Source of the DNA: Burkholderiales bacterium
Lineage (GTDB): Bacteria > Pseudomonadota > Gammaproteobacteria > Burkholderiales > Burkholderiaceae_C
NCBI GenBank assembly: GCA_025360385.1
Contig: JANYCG010000076.1
Coordinates: 1-64,000, forward strand
Length of the DNA stretch: 64,000 nucleotides
Reading direction: 5' to 3'
Of this stretch, positions 47,826 through 55,191 are shown piece by piece. Every line of letters starts with the position of its first letter. Within the stretch, counting starts at the first letter, position 1. The translations under genes were made by a program, and so were the position numbers. Under the pieces are notes generated by a model. It saw nothing but the letters and a program-made list of their open reading frames with translations, searched no databases and was not told the DNA's origin.

Positions 47826-48992
47826 ATGGATTTTGCAATCTCTGAAGATCACCGCGCCATCCGCGAAGGTGTGAGCGCAGTAGTGCGCTCATTTGATGAT
47901 GCCTACTGGCTGGCCCGTGACGACGACGGCAAGTTCCCCCATGAATTCCACGACGCCATGGCCGGCGCCGGCTGGCTTGGCATCACCATGCCGCAAGAGT
48001 ACGGCGGCGCGGGCCTGGGCGTGACGGAAGCCGCCATCATGATGCATGAAGTGGCCAGCCATGGCGGTGGCATGGCCGCAGCCTCGACCGTGCACATTAA
48101 CCTGTTTGGCCCGCATCCTATCGTGGTGCTGGGCACGCCGGAACAGCGTCAGCGTTGGCTGCCCAATCTGATTCAGGGCAAAGACCAATGTTGCTTTGGT
48201 TTCACCGAACCCGACGCGGGGCTGAACACCACCGCCATCAAAACCTTTGCCCAAAAAGTGCCAGGCGGTTACGTGGTGAATGGCCAGAAGGTCTGGACAT
48301 CCACCGCCCAAGTGGCCAACAAGATCATGCTGTTGACGCGCACCACTCGGCTTGAAGACTGCAAACGCCCGACGGATGGCATCACGATTTTTTACACCGA
48401 CCTGGACCGCAGCAAGATCGATGTGCACCGCATTGCCAAGATGGGGCGCAAGGCCGTGGATTCGAACGCGATCTTCATCGACGGACTGTTCATTCCTGAC
48501 GCGGACAGGATTGGCGAAGAAGGCAAAGGTTTCGGCTATATCCTGCACAGCCTGAACCCCGAGCGCCTGCTGGTGGCGGCAGAGGCCATTGCCATGGGGC
48601 AGGACGCGCTTCGCCGCGCCGCAAAGTATGCGAAGCAACGGATAGTTTTTGACCGGCCGATTGGCCAGAACCAGGGCATCCAGCACCCGCTGGCCGAGCG
48701 CTGGATGGCGCTGGAAGCTGCGTGGGCGATGGTGATGAAGGGTGCATGGTTGTATGACCAGCAGCTGCCCTGCGGCGCAGAGGCCAACACGGCTAAATTT
48801 CTGGGTGCACGCGCCGGATTTGATTCATGCCTGCAAGCGGTGCTGACCCACGGTGGCTTTGGCTACGCCAAGGAATACCACGTGGAGCGGCTGCTGCGAG
48901 AAGTCACCATCACCCGCATCGCACCGGTGACCGAGCAGCTGATTTTGTCGTTCATCGCCGAAAAGGTGCTGGACTTGCCCAAGTCGTACTGA
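47826..48992 (+). CDS. acyl-CoA dehydrogenase
   Basis: A 388-residue flavoprotein of the acyl-CoA dehydrogenase family. ATG 47826 follows AGGAG and begins MDFAISEDHRAIREGV. FAD/substrate motifs are CCFGFTEPDAGLNTTAIKT, GQKVWTSTAQVA and the C-terminal LTHGGFGYAKEYHVERLLRE with ITRIAPVTEQ. It closes the CaiB-MaoC-CitE set and would make the unsaturated acyl-CoA for the hydratase. Substrate unknown. Confidence 0.9.
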   Translation: MDFAISEDHRAIREGVSAVVRSFDDAYWLARDDDGKFPHEFHDAMAGAGWLGITMPQEYGGAGLGVTEAAIMMHEVASHGGGMAAASTVHINLFGPHPIVVLGTPEQRQRWLPNLIQGKDQCCFGFTEPDAGLNTTAIKTFAQKVPGGYVVNGQKVWTSTAQVANKIMLLTRTTRLEDCKRPTDGITIFYTDLDRSKIDVHRIAKMGRKAVDSNAIFIDGLFIPDADRIGEEGKGFGYILHSLNPERLLVAAEAIAMGQDALRRAAKYAKQRIVFDRPIGQNQGIQHPLAERWMALEAAWAMVMKGAWLYDQQLPCGAEANTAKFLGARAGFDSCLQAVLTHGGFGYAKEYHVERLLREVTITRIAPVTEQLILSFIAEKVLDLPKSY

Positions 48993-49046
48993 AGGATTGC
49001 TGAACGGCCACTCAACCAGCGAACCAGCCAGCGAACCAGCCTCTTT

Positions 49047-50219
49047 TTACGCCGCCACGGCTTCCAGCGCAGTTGCTTGGGCCGTCGCCCGAATGCCCAG
49101 TTTGTCCAGCGCCGCCGCCAACTGCGCCACCGTGCGATCCACGTGGTGCCATTTTTCCAGGCCAAACAGGCCGACGCGGAAAGTGGCAAAGTCAGCCCCT
49201 TCGTCACATTGCAGCGGCACGCCGGCAGCCGTTTGCAGGCCTTCTGCGAGGAATTTTTTGCTGGACTGGATGTCTGGGTCGCTGGTGTAACTCACCACCA
49301 CGCCCGGCGCCTTGAAGCCCTCTGCGGCCACGCTGGGAATGCCCCGGCCTTCAAACAGCCGGCGCACGCCTGAGCCCAAAGCAATTTGCTCCTGGCGGAC
49401 TTTTTCGAAGCCGTAATGTTGGGTTTCTTTCATCACCAGACTTAAGCGTGTGAGCGCGTCTGTCGGCATGGTGGCGTGGTAGGCGTGGCCACCGCCTTCG
49501 TAGGTTTCCATGATTTGCAGCCATTTTTTCAGGTCGCAGGCAAAACTGGTGCTGGTGGTGCCGTCAATGACGACGCGGGCGCGCTCGCTCAAACACACCA
49601 TGGCGCAACAAGGGGAACTGCTCCAGCCTTTTTGCGGCGCTGAAATCAGCACGTCGACGCCAGTGGCTTGCATGTCCACCCACATTGCGCCAGAAGCAAT
49701 GCAGTCCAGCACGAACAGGCCACCGACTTCATGCACCGCATCGGACACGGCTTTGAGGTAGTCGTCGGGCAAAATCATGCCGGCGGCGGTTTCCACGTGC
49801 GGCGCAAACACAACATCCGGTTTTTTGTCGCGGATGGCGGCCACGACCTCGGCAACGGGTGCCGGAATCCAAGGGGACTGTTTGCCGGGGCTGACTTTGC
49901 GGGCTTTCAGCACGGTCGATTCAGCCGCGATGTGGCCCATGTCCAGAATCTGCGTCCAGCGAAAGCTGAACCAGCCGTTGCGGATGACCAGCACCTTTTT
50001 GCCGGTGGCGAACTGGCGCGCCACGGCCTCCATGCCGAAGGTGCCGCTGCCAGGCACCAAGGCGACTGATTTGGCGTGGTACACCTCTTTCAACATGCCC
50101 GAGATGTCACGCATCACGCCCTGGAAACTCTTGGACATGTGGTTGAGGGCGCGGTCGGTGTAGACCACAGAAAATTCAAGCAATCCGTCGGGATCAACGT
50201 GGGGTAACAAGCCGGGCAT
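49047..50219 (-). CDS. class V PLP aminotransferase (alanine/serine-glyoxylate type)
   Basis: A 390-residue aminotransferase class V protein. PLP-binding Lys197 lies in ISAPQKGWSSSPCCAMV; other marks are VPGSGTFGMEAVARQF and FVLDCIASGAM. GGAG precedes ATG 50219. The family includes alanine-glyoxylate and serine-pyruvate aminotransferases. If the neighbouring CitE-like lyase releases glyoxylate, this enzyme could make glycine from it, but the genes are on opposite strands and this link is speculative. Confidence 0.82.
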   Translation of the reverse strand: MPGLLPHVDPDGLLEFSVVYTDRALNHMSKSFQGVMRDISGMLKEVYHAKSVALVPGSGTFGMEAVARQFATGKKVLVIRNGWFSFRWTQILDMGHIAAESTVLKARKVSPGKQSPWIPAPVAEVVAAIRDKKPDVVFAPHVETAAGMILPDDYLKAVSDAVHEVGGLFVLDCIASGAMWVDMQATGVDVLISAPQKGWSSSPCCAMVCLSERARVVIDGTTSTSFACDLKKWLQIMETYEGGGHAYHATMPTDALTRLSLVMKETQHYGFEKVRQEQIALGSGVRRLFEGRGIPSVAAEGFKAPGVVVSYTSDPDIQSSKKFLAEGLQTAAGVPLQCDEGADFATFRVGLFGLEKWHHVDRTVAQLAAALDKLGIRATAQATALEAVAA

Positions 50220-50323
50220 GGGGTTCTCCTTGGGGACGCGTCAAATGGGCCGTCAGCTTATCATGAAGGCGCAGCCCCGGCGATTGGCCAGAACGAATGC
50301 CCTTGGCCAAGGACAAGCCGCTG

Positions 50324-50722
50324 TCAGCGCTGGCGATTTTCAGGCACCGAGCCGCTGCCGCCCAGCAGCCACAGGCCGTAAAGTATGACGCACAGTCCGT
50401 CGATGAACAAGGCACCGCGAAAACCGGCCAGGCCGGGGTCGCTCCAGCCCACGGCCACGATGACACACAGGCCCATTTTTTCGATGGCGGCCGCAATCAC
50501 GACCGGGCGGCGCACTTCCACATGGCTCGCGCTGTAAACCAGCAGCCCGCCAAAACAGGCGGCCATCAGCCCCCAGTGTTTGGCGAAGGCCACGCCGGAG
50601 TTGGCCCCCACGCTCATGCCGGTCAGGTTGAACATGGGCCAAGGCAAAAAGAAAAACAGGATCGGCACCATCGTGATGAAACCGGTGATGTAGAGGATTT
50701 TTGTGAAATGTTTGGCGATCAC
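50324..50722 (-). CDS. small four-helix membrane protein, unknown function
   Basis: A 132-residue protein with four predicted membrane helices (about 8-28, 46-64, 76-95, 101-123) and short loops; WPMFNLTG and FGGLLVYSA are its most distinctive parts. It resembles short conserved membrane proteins often annotated as hypothetical in Proteobacteria. No catalytic motif is visible. It lies between the aminotransferase and carboxyltransferase genes on the same strand. Confidence 0.6.
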   Translation of the reverse strand: MIAKHFTKILYITGFITMVPILFFFLPWPMFNLTGMSVGANSGVAFAKHWGLMAACFGGLLVYSASHVEVRRPVVIAAAIEKMGLCVIVAVGWSDPGLAGFRGALFIDGLCVILYGLWLLGGSGSVPENRQR

Positions 50723-50792
50723 GGAAGGCTCCAGTCAGTGCATTGGAATGTGATGGGGCGGCGGGTTGGCACGGCCCTGATTTTGCTGTGTT

Positions 50793-52766
50793 TTACCACG
50801 CGTCGACCGGCAAAGGCTCAGTACGCGGCACTATTTTGGCCGATTGCAGTCCACGCATTAACCAGTCACGGGTGTGCGCGGGGTCAATTACCGCATCAAT
50901 TTCCAGGTGCGCGGCCATGTTGATGGCGCCGCCTTTTTCATACTGCTCGGCCACCAGCTGGTCGTACAGCGCTTCACGCTCTGGCCCTGCAGGCTTTGCC
51001 TCGAGTTCTTTGCGGTAGCCCAGTTTGACGGCCCCTTCCAGGCCCATGCCGCCAAACTCCCCGGTGGGCCAGGCGATGGTGAAGGCGCTTTGCGCAAAGC
51101 CGCCACCCGTCATGGCCATCGCACCCAGGCCATAACCCTTGCGCAGAACCACCGCAAACAGCGGCACGCGCAAGTGCCCCGCAGCGATGAACATGCGGCT
51201 GACGTGGCGCACCTGGGCCAGCGCCTCAATCTCGGGCCCAACCATGAAGCCCGGCGTGTCGACAAAACTCACCAGAGGCAGCCCATGCGCATTGCACAAC
51301 TGCATGAAGCGGCTGGCTTTGTCGGCCGCATCGGCGTCAATAGCGCCACCCAAATGATGCGGGTTGTTGGCCATCAGGCCGACCGGCCTGCCGTCTATGC
51401 GGCCAAGTGCCGTGTGGATGCCTTTGCCGAACCCGGTGCGCAAGTCCAGCAGGCTGCCAGCATCGACCACCCCCGCCATGGCACCATGGGTGTTGTACAC
51501 ACGCAGGCGGTTTTCGGGCACCAGGCTGCGCAGCGACAGCGCCTCGGGTGTCGGCCCTTCATCGGTGCCAGCTTTGACGCCAGCGCTGGCAAGAGACCCT
51601 TGAAAAAACGACAGGTAATGTTTGGCTGCTGCCACGGCCTTTGCTTCGTTGTCCACCAGGATGTCAATCACGCCATTGGCGTGTTGCACGCTGCTCGGGC
51701 CAATCTGCTCGGGCTGGTACACGCCCAGGCCGCCGCCTTCCACCATGGCCGGGCCACCCATGCCAATGTTGCTGTTGCGGGTGGCAATGATCACGTCGGC
51801 GCAGCCCAGTAAAGCTGCGTTGCCAGCAAAGCAGCGGCCTTCTACGATGCCGACCACCGGCACGCGCCCATTGAGCCTGGCAAAACTGGCAAAACTGGCC
51901 ACGTTCAAGCCCGCCACTTTGGCCGAATCCACATCACCCGGCCGACCACCGCCGCCTTCGGCGAACAGCACCACAGGCAACTTTTGCGCCAGCGCAAGGC
52001 CCAACAGGCGATCTGTCTTTTGGTGGTTGCGCATGCCCTGTGTACCCGCCAGCACGGTGAAGTCATAGGCCATCACCACCGCGCGGGATGCCTCGGCGCC
52101 AAACTGGGCCGCGTTGATGCTGCCGATGCCCGTCACCATGCCGTCGGCGGGCGTGTTGTCGATCAGGTCATCCAGCGTGCGCCGACGGGTTTGCGCGGCA
52201 ATGGCCAGAGCCCCATATTCGATGAAGTTGCCGGGATAAGCCGCTTCGTCGCACAAGTCGGCCACGTTCTGGCGGGCAGTACGCAGGCCCATGCCCTGGC
52301 GCTTGGCGACAGCCGGCACCCGATGCGCGTCCAGCCCGCGCGCGTGGCGGTTCAGCACCGCTTGAAGGTCGGCGCGCAAGGGGGCCGCAGACGGGATGTC
52401 AGGTGATGCAGCGGCCTCTGCAAAAACTGCCGGGGCGACCGGGGCCGCAGCAGCGTCCAAAATTCCGTCCAAACCGTCATCCAATTGGGTGTTGAAAGGT
52501 GAAAGTGCTGAATGTTCCCGTGAAATAAGCGTAGTTTGCTCTATAATTAATAGCAATTCATTTTCATTGACCAGTTCACCCGGTGTGAACTGAAGGCTGG
52601 CCACCCGGCCATTGGAGGCCGAGCGCACCTCGTGTTCCATCTTCATGGCTTCCAGAATCACCACCACGTCGCCCGTCTGCACATTGGCCCCCGGTTCAAC
52701 CAGCCACTGGACGACGGTGGCTTGAAGGGGGGAGCGGGTTTGGGCGGGCGGTGGCATGGAGGTCAT
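50793..52766 (-). CDS. biotin carrier-carboxyltransferase fusion of an acyl-CoA carboxylase
   Basis: A 657-residue fusion. Residues about 12-75 form a biotinyl domain with Lys42 in EAMKMEHEV; about 150-650 hold both carboxyltransferase halves (FAEGGGGRPGDVD, IGMGGPAMVEGGG, VDTPGFMVGPE, RKGYGLGAMAMTGGG). The biotin carboxylase domain is missing and not encoded nearby, so it needs a partner from elsewhere. ATG 52766 is used; another ATG follows nine bases on. The end of the biotinyl domain (LLLIIEQTTLISRE) is encoded by a 41-base repeat, read in a different frame from the other coding copies. Substrate unknown; propionyl-, methylcrotonyl- or geranyl-CoA are possible. Confidence 0.87.
   Translation of the reverse strand: MTSMPPPAQTRSPLQATVVQWLVEPGANVQTGDVVVILEAMKMEHEVRSASNGRVASLQFTPGELVNENELLLIIEQTTLISREHSALSPFNTQLDDGLDGILDAAAAPVAPAVFAEAAASPDIPSAAPLRADLQAVLNRHARGLDAHRVPAVAKRQGMGLRTARQNVADLCDEAAYPGNFIEYGALAIAAQTRRRTLDDLIDNTPADGMVTGIGSINAAQFGAEASRAVVMAYDFTVLAGTQGMRNHQKTDRLLGLALAQKLPVVLFAEGGGGRPGDVDSAKVAGLNVASFASFARLNGRVPVVGIVEGRCFAGNAALLGCADVIIATRNSNIGMGGPAMVEGGGLGVYQPEQIGPSSVQHANGVIDILVDNEAKAVAAAKHYLSFFQGSLASAGVKAGTDEGPTPEALSLRSLVPENRLRVYNTHGAMAGVVDAGSLLDLRTGFGKGIHTALGRIDGRPVGLMANNPHHLGGAIDADAADKASRFMQLCNAHGLPLVSFVDTPGFMVGPEIEALAQVRHVSRMFIAAGHLRVPLFAVVLRKGYGLGAMAMTGGGFAQSAFTIAWPTGEFGGMGLEGAVKLGYRKELEAKPAGPEREALYDQLVAEQYEKGGAINMAAHLEIDAVIDPAHTRDWLMRGLQSAKIVPRTEPLPVDAW
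52514..52554 (+). repeat. 41-base dispersed repeat, copy 7 (in the biotin-carboxyltransferase gene)
   Basis: GTTCCCGT, 14 bases, two bases, then GCTCTATAATTAATAGC. In the gene's sense it codes for about residues 71-85 at the junction of the biotinyl domain and linker. Only coding copy in another reading frame. Confidence 0.85.
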
Positions 52767-52855
52767 GATGCTATTTTGCTTGACGCCCAAAGTGCCACAG
52801 GTCAATCCTGGGACAGCGCCTGCGAGCACCGGCCAATCTGCCGCAAAATAGGCCC

Positions 52856-53878
52856 ATGCGCCACATCCCCCTGATCGAACTCACCCGCAACGGCACGCAG
52901 GAGTGCCAGCACCTTGGCTCCGTCGCCGTGGTCAACGCCAGCGGCAAACTGCTGGCCCAGGCGGGTGACCCGCATTGGCTGGCCTTTACCCGCTCCACCC
53001 TCAAAGCCTTGCAGGCGCTGCCCTTTGTGCAGGCGGGCGGCCCGGCGCAGTTTGGCCTGAACGACCAACACCTGGCCCTGTTATGCGCCAGCCACAGCGG
53101 GGAAGACAAACACGTGGACGGCGTCACCCAAATTCTTGAAAAGGCGGGGCAGACTTACGCTGCGCTGAAATGCGGCTGCCACCTGCCCGGCATTTTTTCT
53201 TACTTCGACAAAGCGCCGCCCGAGGGTTTGGTGTTTGACGAGCGCCACAACAATTGCAGCGGCAAACACGCCGGGTTTGTGGCCTATTGTGTGATGCACG
53301 GCCAGAGCTTGGACGACTACATCGCCCCCACACATCCCCTGCAGCAGGCGATTCGCCGCGATGTGGCCCGGGCCGCTGGCATGGACGTCAATGACCTCAA
53401 AATGGGCATCGACGGCTGTTCTGCCCCCAACTACGCCATGCCGCTGGCCCACTTGGCGCGGGCCTACGCGCGGCTGGCCAGCGGCCTGGCAGACAGCGAA
53501 CTGGGCGAGAGTTTTGCGGTGCTGGGCAAGGCCATGACCCGCCACCCCGACCTGGTGTCCGGCACCGGTCGAAGTGATTTGGCCTTTATGACGGCTGGGC
53601 GGGGCGACTGGGTCACCAAAGTTGGGGCGGACGGGGTGCAGGTGGTGGGCAGCAAAAGCCGCGCCGAGGCCTTTGCGATCAAGATCATCGACGCCAACAA
53701 ACCCGCGCTGTATGCCGCCACGGTGGAAGTGCTGGACCAGTTGGGCTGGCTGGACGACGCGCAACGCGAACAACTCAAGCCCTGGCGCGCCCAGGCCATC
53801 GTCAATGTGCGCGGGCTGCTGGTGGGGGAGCGGCGCCCTGTGTTCAGGCTGCAAGCGTCGAGTGCTAAATTTCACTGA
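52856..53878 (+). CDS. L-asparaginase II-family protein
   Basis: A 340-residue asparaginase of the asparaginase_II (AnsA2-like, rhizobial type) family, unrelated to the E. coli type. Family segments are IELTRNGTQECQHLGSVAVV, FTRSTLKALQALPFV, CASHSGEDKHV, NNCSGKHAGF and GIDGCSAPNYAMPL. It should hydrolyse asparagine to aspartate and ammonia in the cytoplasm; no signal peptide is present. Divergent from the carboxyltransferase gene with a 90-base gap. Confidence 0.88.
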   Translation: MRHIPLIELTRNGTQECQHLGSVAVVNASGKLLAQAGDPHWLAFTRSTLKALQALPFVQAGGPAQFGLNDQHLALLCASHSGEDKHVDGVTQILEKAGQTYAALKCGCHLPGIFSYFDKAPPEGLVFDERHNNCSGKHAGFVAYCVMHGQSLDDYIAPTHPLQQAIRRDVARAAGMDVNDLKMGIDGCSAPNYAMPLAHLARAYARLASGLADSELGESFAVLGKAMTRHPDLVSGTGRSDLAFMTAGRGDWVTKVGADGVQVVGSKSRAEAFAIKIIDANKPALYAATVEVLDQLGWLDDAQREQLKPWRAQAIVNVRGLLVGERRPVFRLQASSAKFH

Positions 53879-54003
53879 CATTTACTCACATTTGCTCACA
53901 AAAACAGGCCGCGCGCGTATCATTGCCCTGACCTGGGTCGGTTTGTCCAAATGCCGTGTTTGGCCGAACGAATCCAGTGCAATTGTCCTCAGGAGCGTGT
54001 GAA

Positions 54004-54525
54004 ATGAGTGGTTCGACCCCAATCTGGCTGGTTCAGAAACTAGCTCAAAAACTGGCGTTGCCTTTGCTGCTGGCGGCGGGCCTTGCGGCATGCGGGTCAA
54101 GCCCCTCGAACACGGCGCCCAGCTCGCCGCCCCAGGCCGAGATGCAGTTTGTCGATTTGCAAGGTTTTGACCGCGACTTGTACGCGTCGCTGTCCGCGCC
54201 TTTGCCCAAGGTGGACGTGGCGTTTTACGATCGCATCACCCCCAGCGCCCTGCCCGAACGCCTCCAAAGCTGGATGGCGGCGGTGGAGGCGGGCGGCGGC
54301 AAAGTGACGGTGGTACCGCCCAAGTCCAGTGTCACGGCCAGGGATCCGTTTTTGCTGATCAGCGCCATCAGCTCTTTGTGGTCGGCCTCCAGGATGGCCA
54401 AAGAGGCGGCTGTCAAAGCCCAGTTCGCGTCGGCGCAGGCCTACGATGCCCAAATCATCCTTAAAAAAGATGACAAAGGAGACTCCATGGTCGACAAAGT
54501 GGTGTTCACGCAGCGTAAAAAATAA
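54004..54525 (+). CDS. uncharacterised lipoprotein, first gene of the CHASE2-caspase operon
   Basis: A 173-residue lipoprotein of unrecognised family. AGGAG precedes ATG 54004, and the lipobox LAAC closes a hydrophobic signal (LPLLLAAGLAACGSS). The mature part has a Ser/Pro linker and a compact domain (VDVAFYDRITPSALPERLQSWM; VTVVPPKSSVTARDP; ISSLWSASRMAKEAAVKAQF) ending in basic residues. It starts a five-gene operon with gaps of 30-40 bases. A role in the same envelope complex as the OmpA and CHASE2 proteins is likely. Confidence 0.7.
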   Translation: MSGSTPIWLVQKLAQKLALPLLLAAGLAACGSSPSNTAPSSPPQAEMQFVDLQGFDRDLYASLSAPLPKVDVAFYDRITPSALPERLQSWMAAVEAGGGKVTVVPPKSSVTARDPFLLISAISSLWSASRMAKEAAVKAQFASAQAYDAQIILKKDDKGDSMVDKVVFTQRKK

Positions 54526-54564
54526 GTGTGACGGCAAGGTTTTTGCCGCGCAAAGGAGCCCATC

Positions 54565-55158
54565 GTGAACCCTTCAGCTTTCATGTCCAGACGGTTGTCC
54601 GGGCTTGCCGCAAGCCTTGCCTGCCTGATGTGCGTCTGTTATGCCCAAGGCGTGTGGGCGCAGGCCGCAACCCCTTCAACCGACCAGATGATCGAGCAGC
54701 TCAAAGCCCCGCGCACTCGGGGTTTGCAGCGCAATTTGCAGGTGGAGGCGACGGGTGCGCAGCCGGGGGCTGCGTCGGCCGGCGCATCGGATCCAGCCGC
54801 TTCTGGCAACGCCACCCGCCCGGCCTCGCTGTCCCTGCTGATCCAGTTTGACTTCAACTCCGCCAGGGTCCGCCCGGAAAGCCAGCAGGCGCTGGGGAAT
54901 CTGGCGCAGGCGCTCCAGTCACCCGAACTGAAAGGCTCCAAATTTGCCGTGGAAGGCCATACCGATGCCAAAGGCTCGGCCGATTACAACCGCAAGCTCA
55001 GTGAACAGCGCGCCCTGGCCGTGCGCGAATTGCTGCGTATCCAAGGCGTGGGTGAAACCCGGCTGGTCGCGGCAGGCAAAGGCTCGTCGGACTTGGCCAA
55101 CCCGGCAGACCCGTTCGCCGCTGAGAACCGGCGCGTGCGCATCGTCAATCTGGACTGA
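54565..55158 (+). CDS. OmpA-family peptidoglycan-associated protein
   Basis: A 197-residue OmpA C-terminal-type protein. GTG 54565 follows AAAGGAG with good spacing; an ATG 18 bases on is possible. A signal peptide (LAASLACLMCVCYAQGVWAQ) precedes a variable part and the OmpA domain with LIQFDFNSARVRPES, FAVEGHTDAKGSADYN (peptidoglycan-binding Asp), LSEQRALAVRELL and AAENRRVRIVNLD. It should anchor the operon's products to peptidoglycan. Confidence 0.87.
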   Translation: MNPSAFMSRRLSGLAASLACLMCVCYAQGVWAQAATPSTDQMIEQLKAPRTRGLQRNLQVEATGAQPGAASAGASDPAASGNATRPASLSLLIQFDFNSARVRPESQQALGNLAQALQSPELKGSKFAVEGHTDAKGSADYNRKLSEQRALAVRELLRIQGVGETRLVAAGKGSSDLANPADPFAAENRRVRIVNLD

Positions 55159-55191
55159 ACACCGGGCGACGCCTTTGCCTTTTTTTCGTCC

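Noticed and set aside
49005-49040. Direct repeat of CAGCGAACCAGC between the dehydrogenase and aminotransferase genes
   Set aside because: A simple duplication of a 12-base unit in a short gap; no hairpin or T-run to make a terminator.
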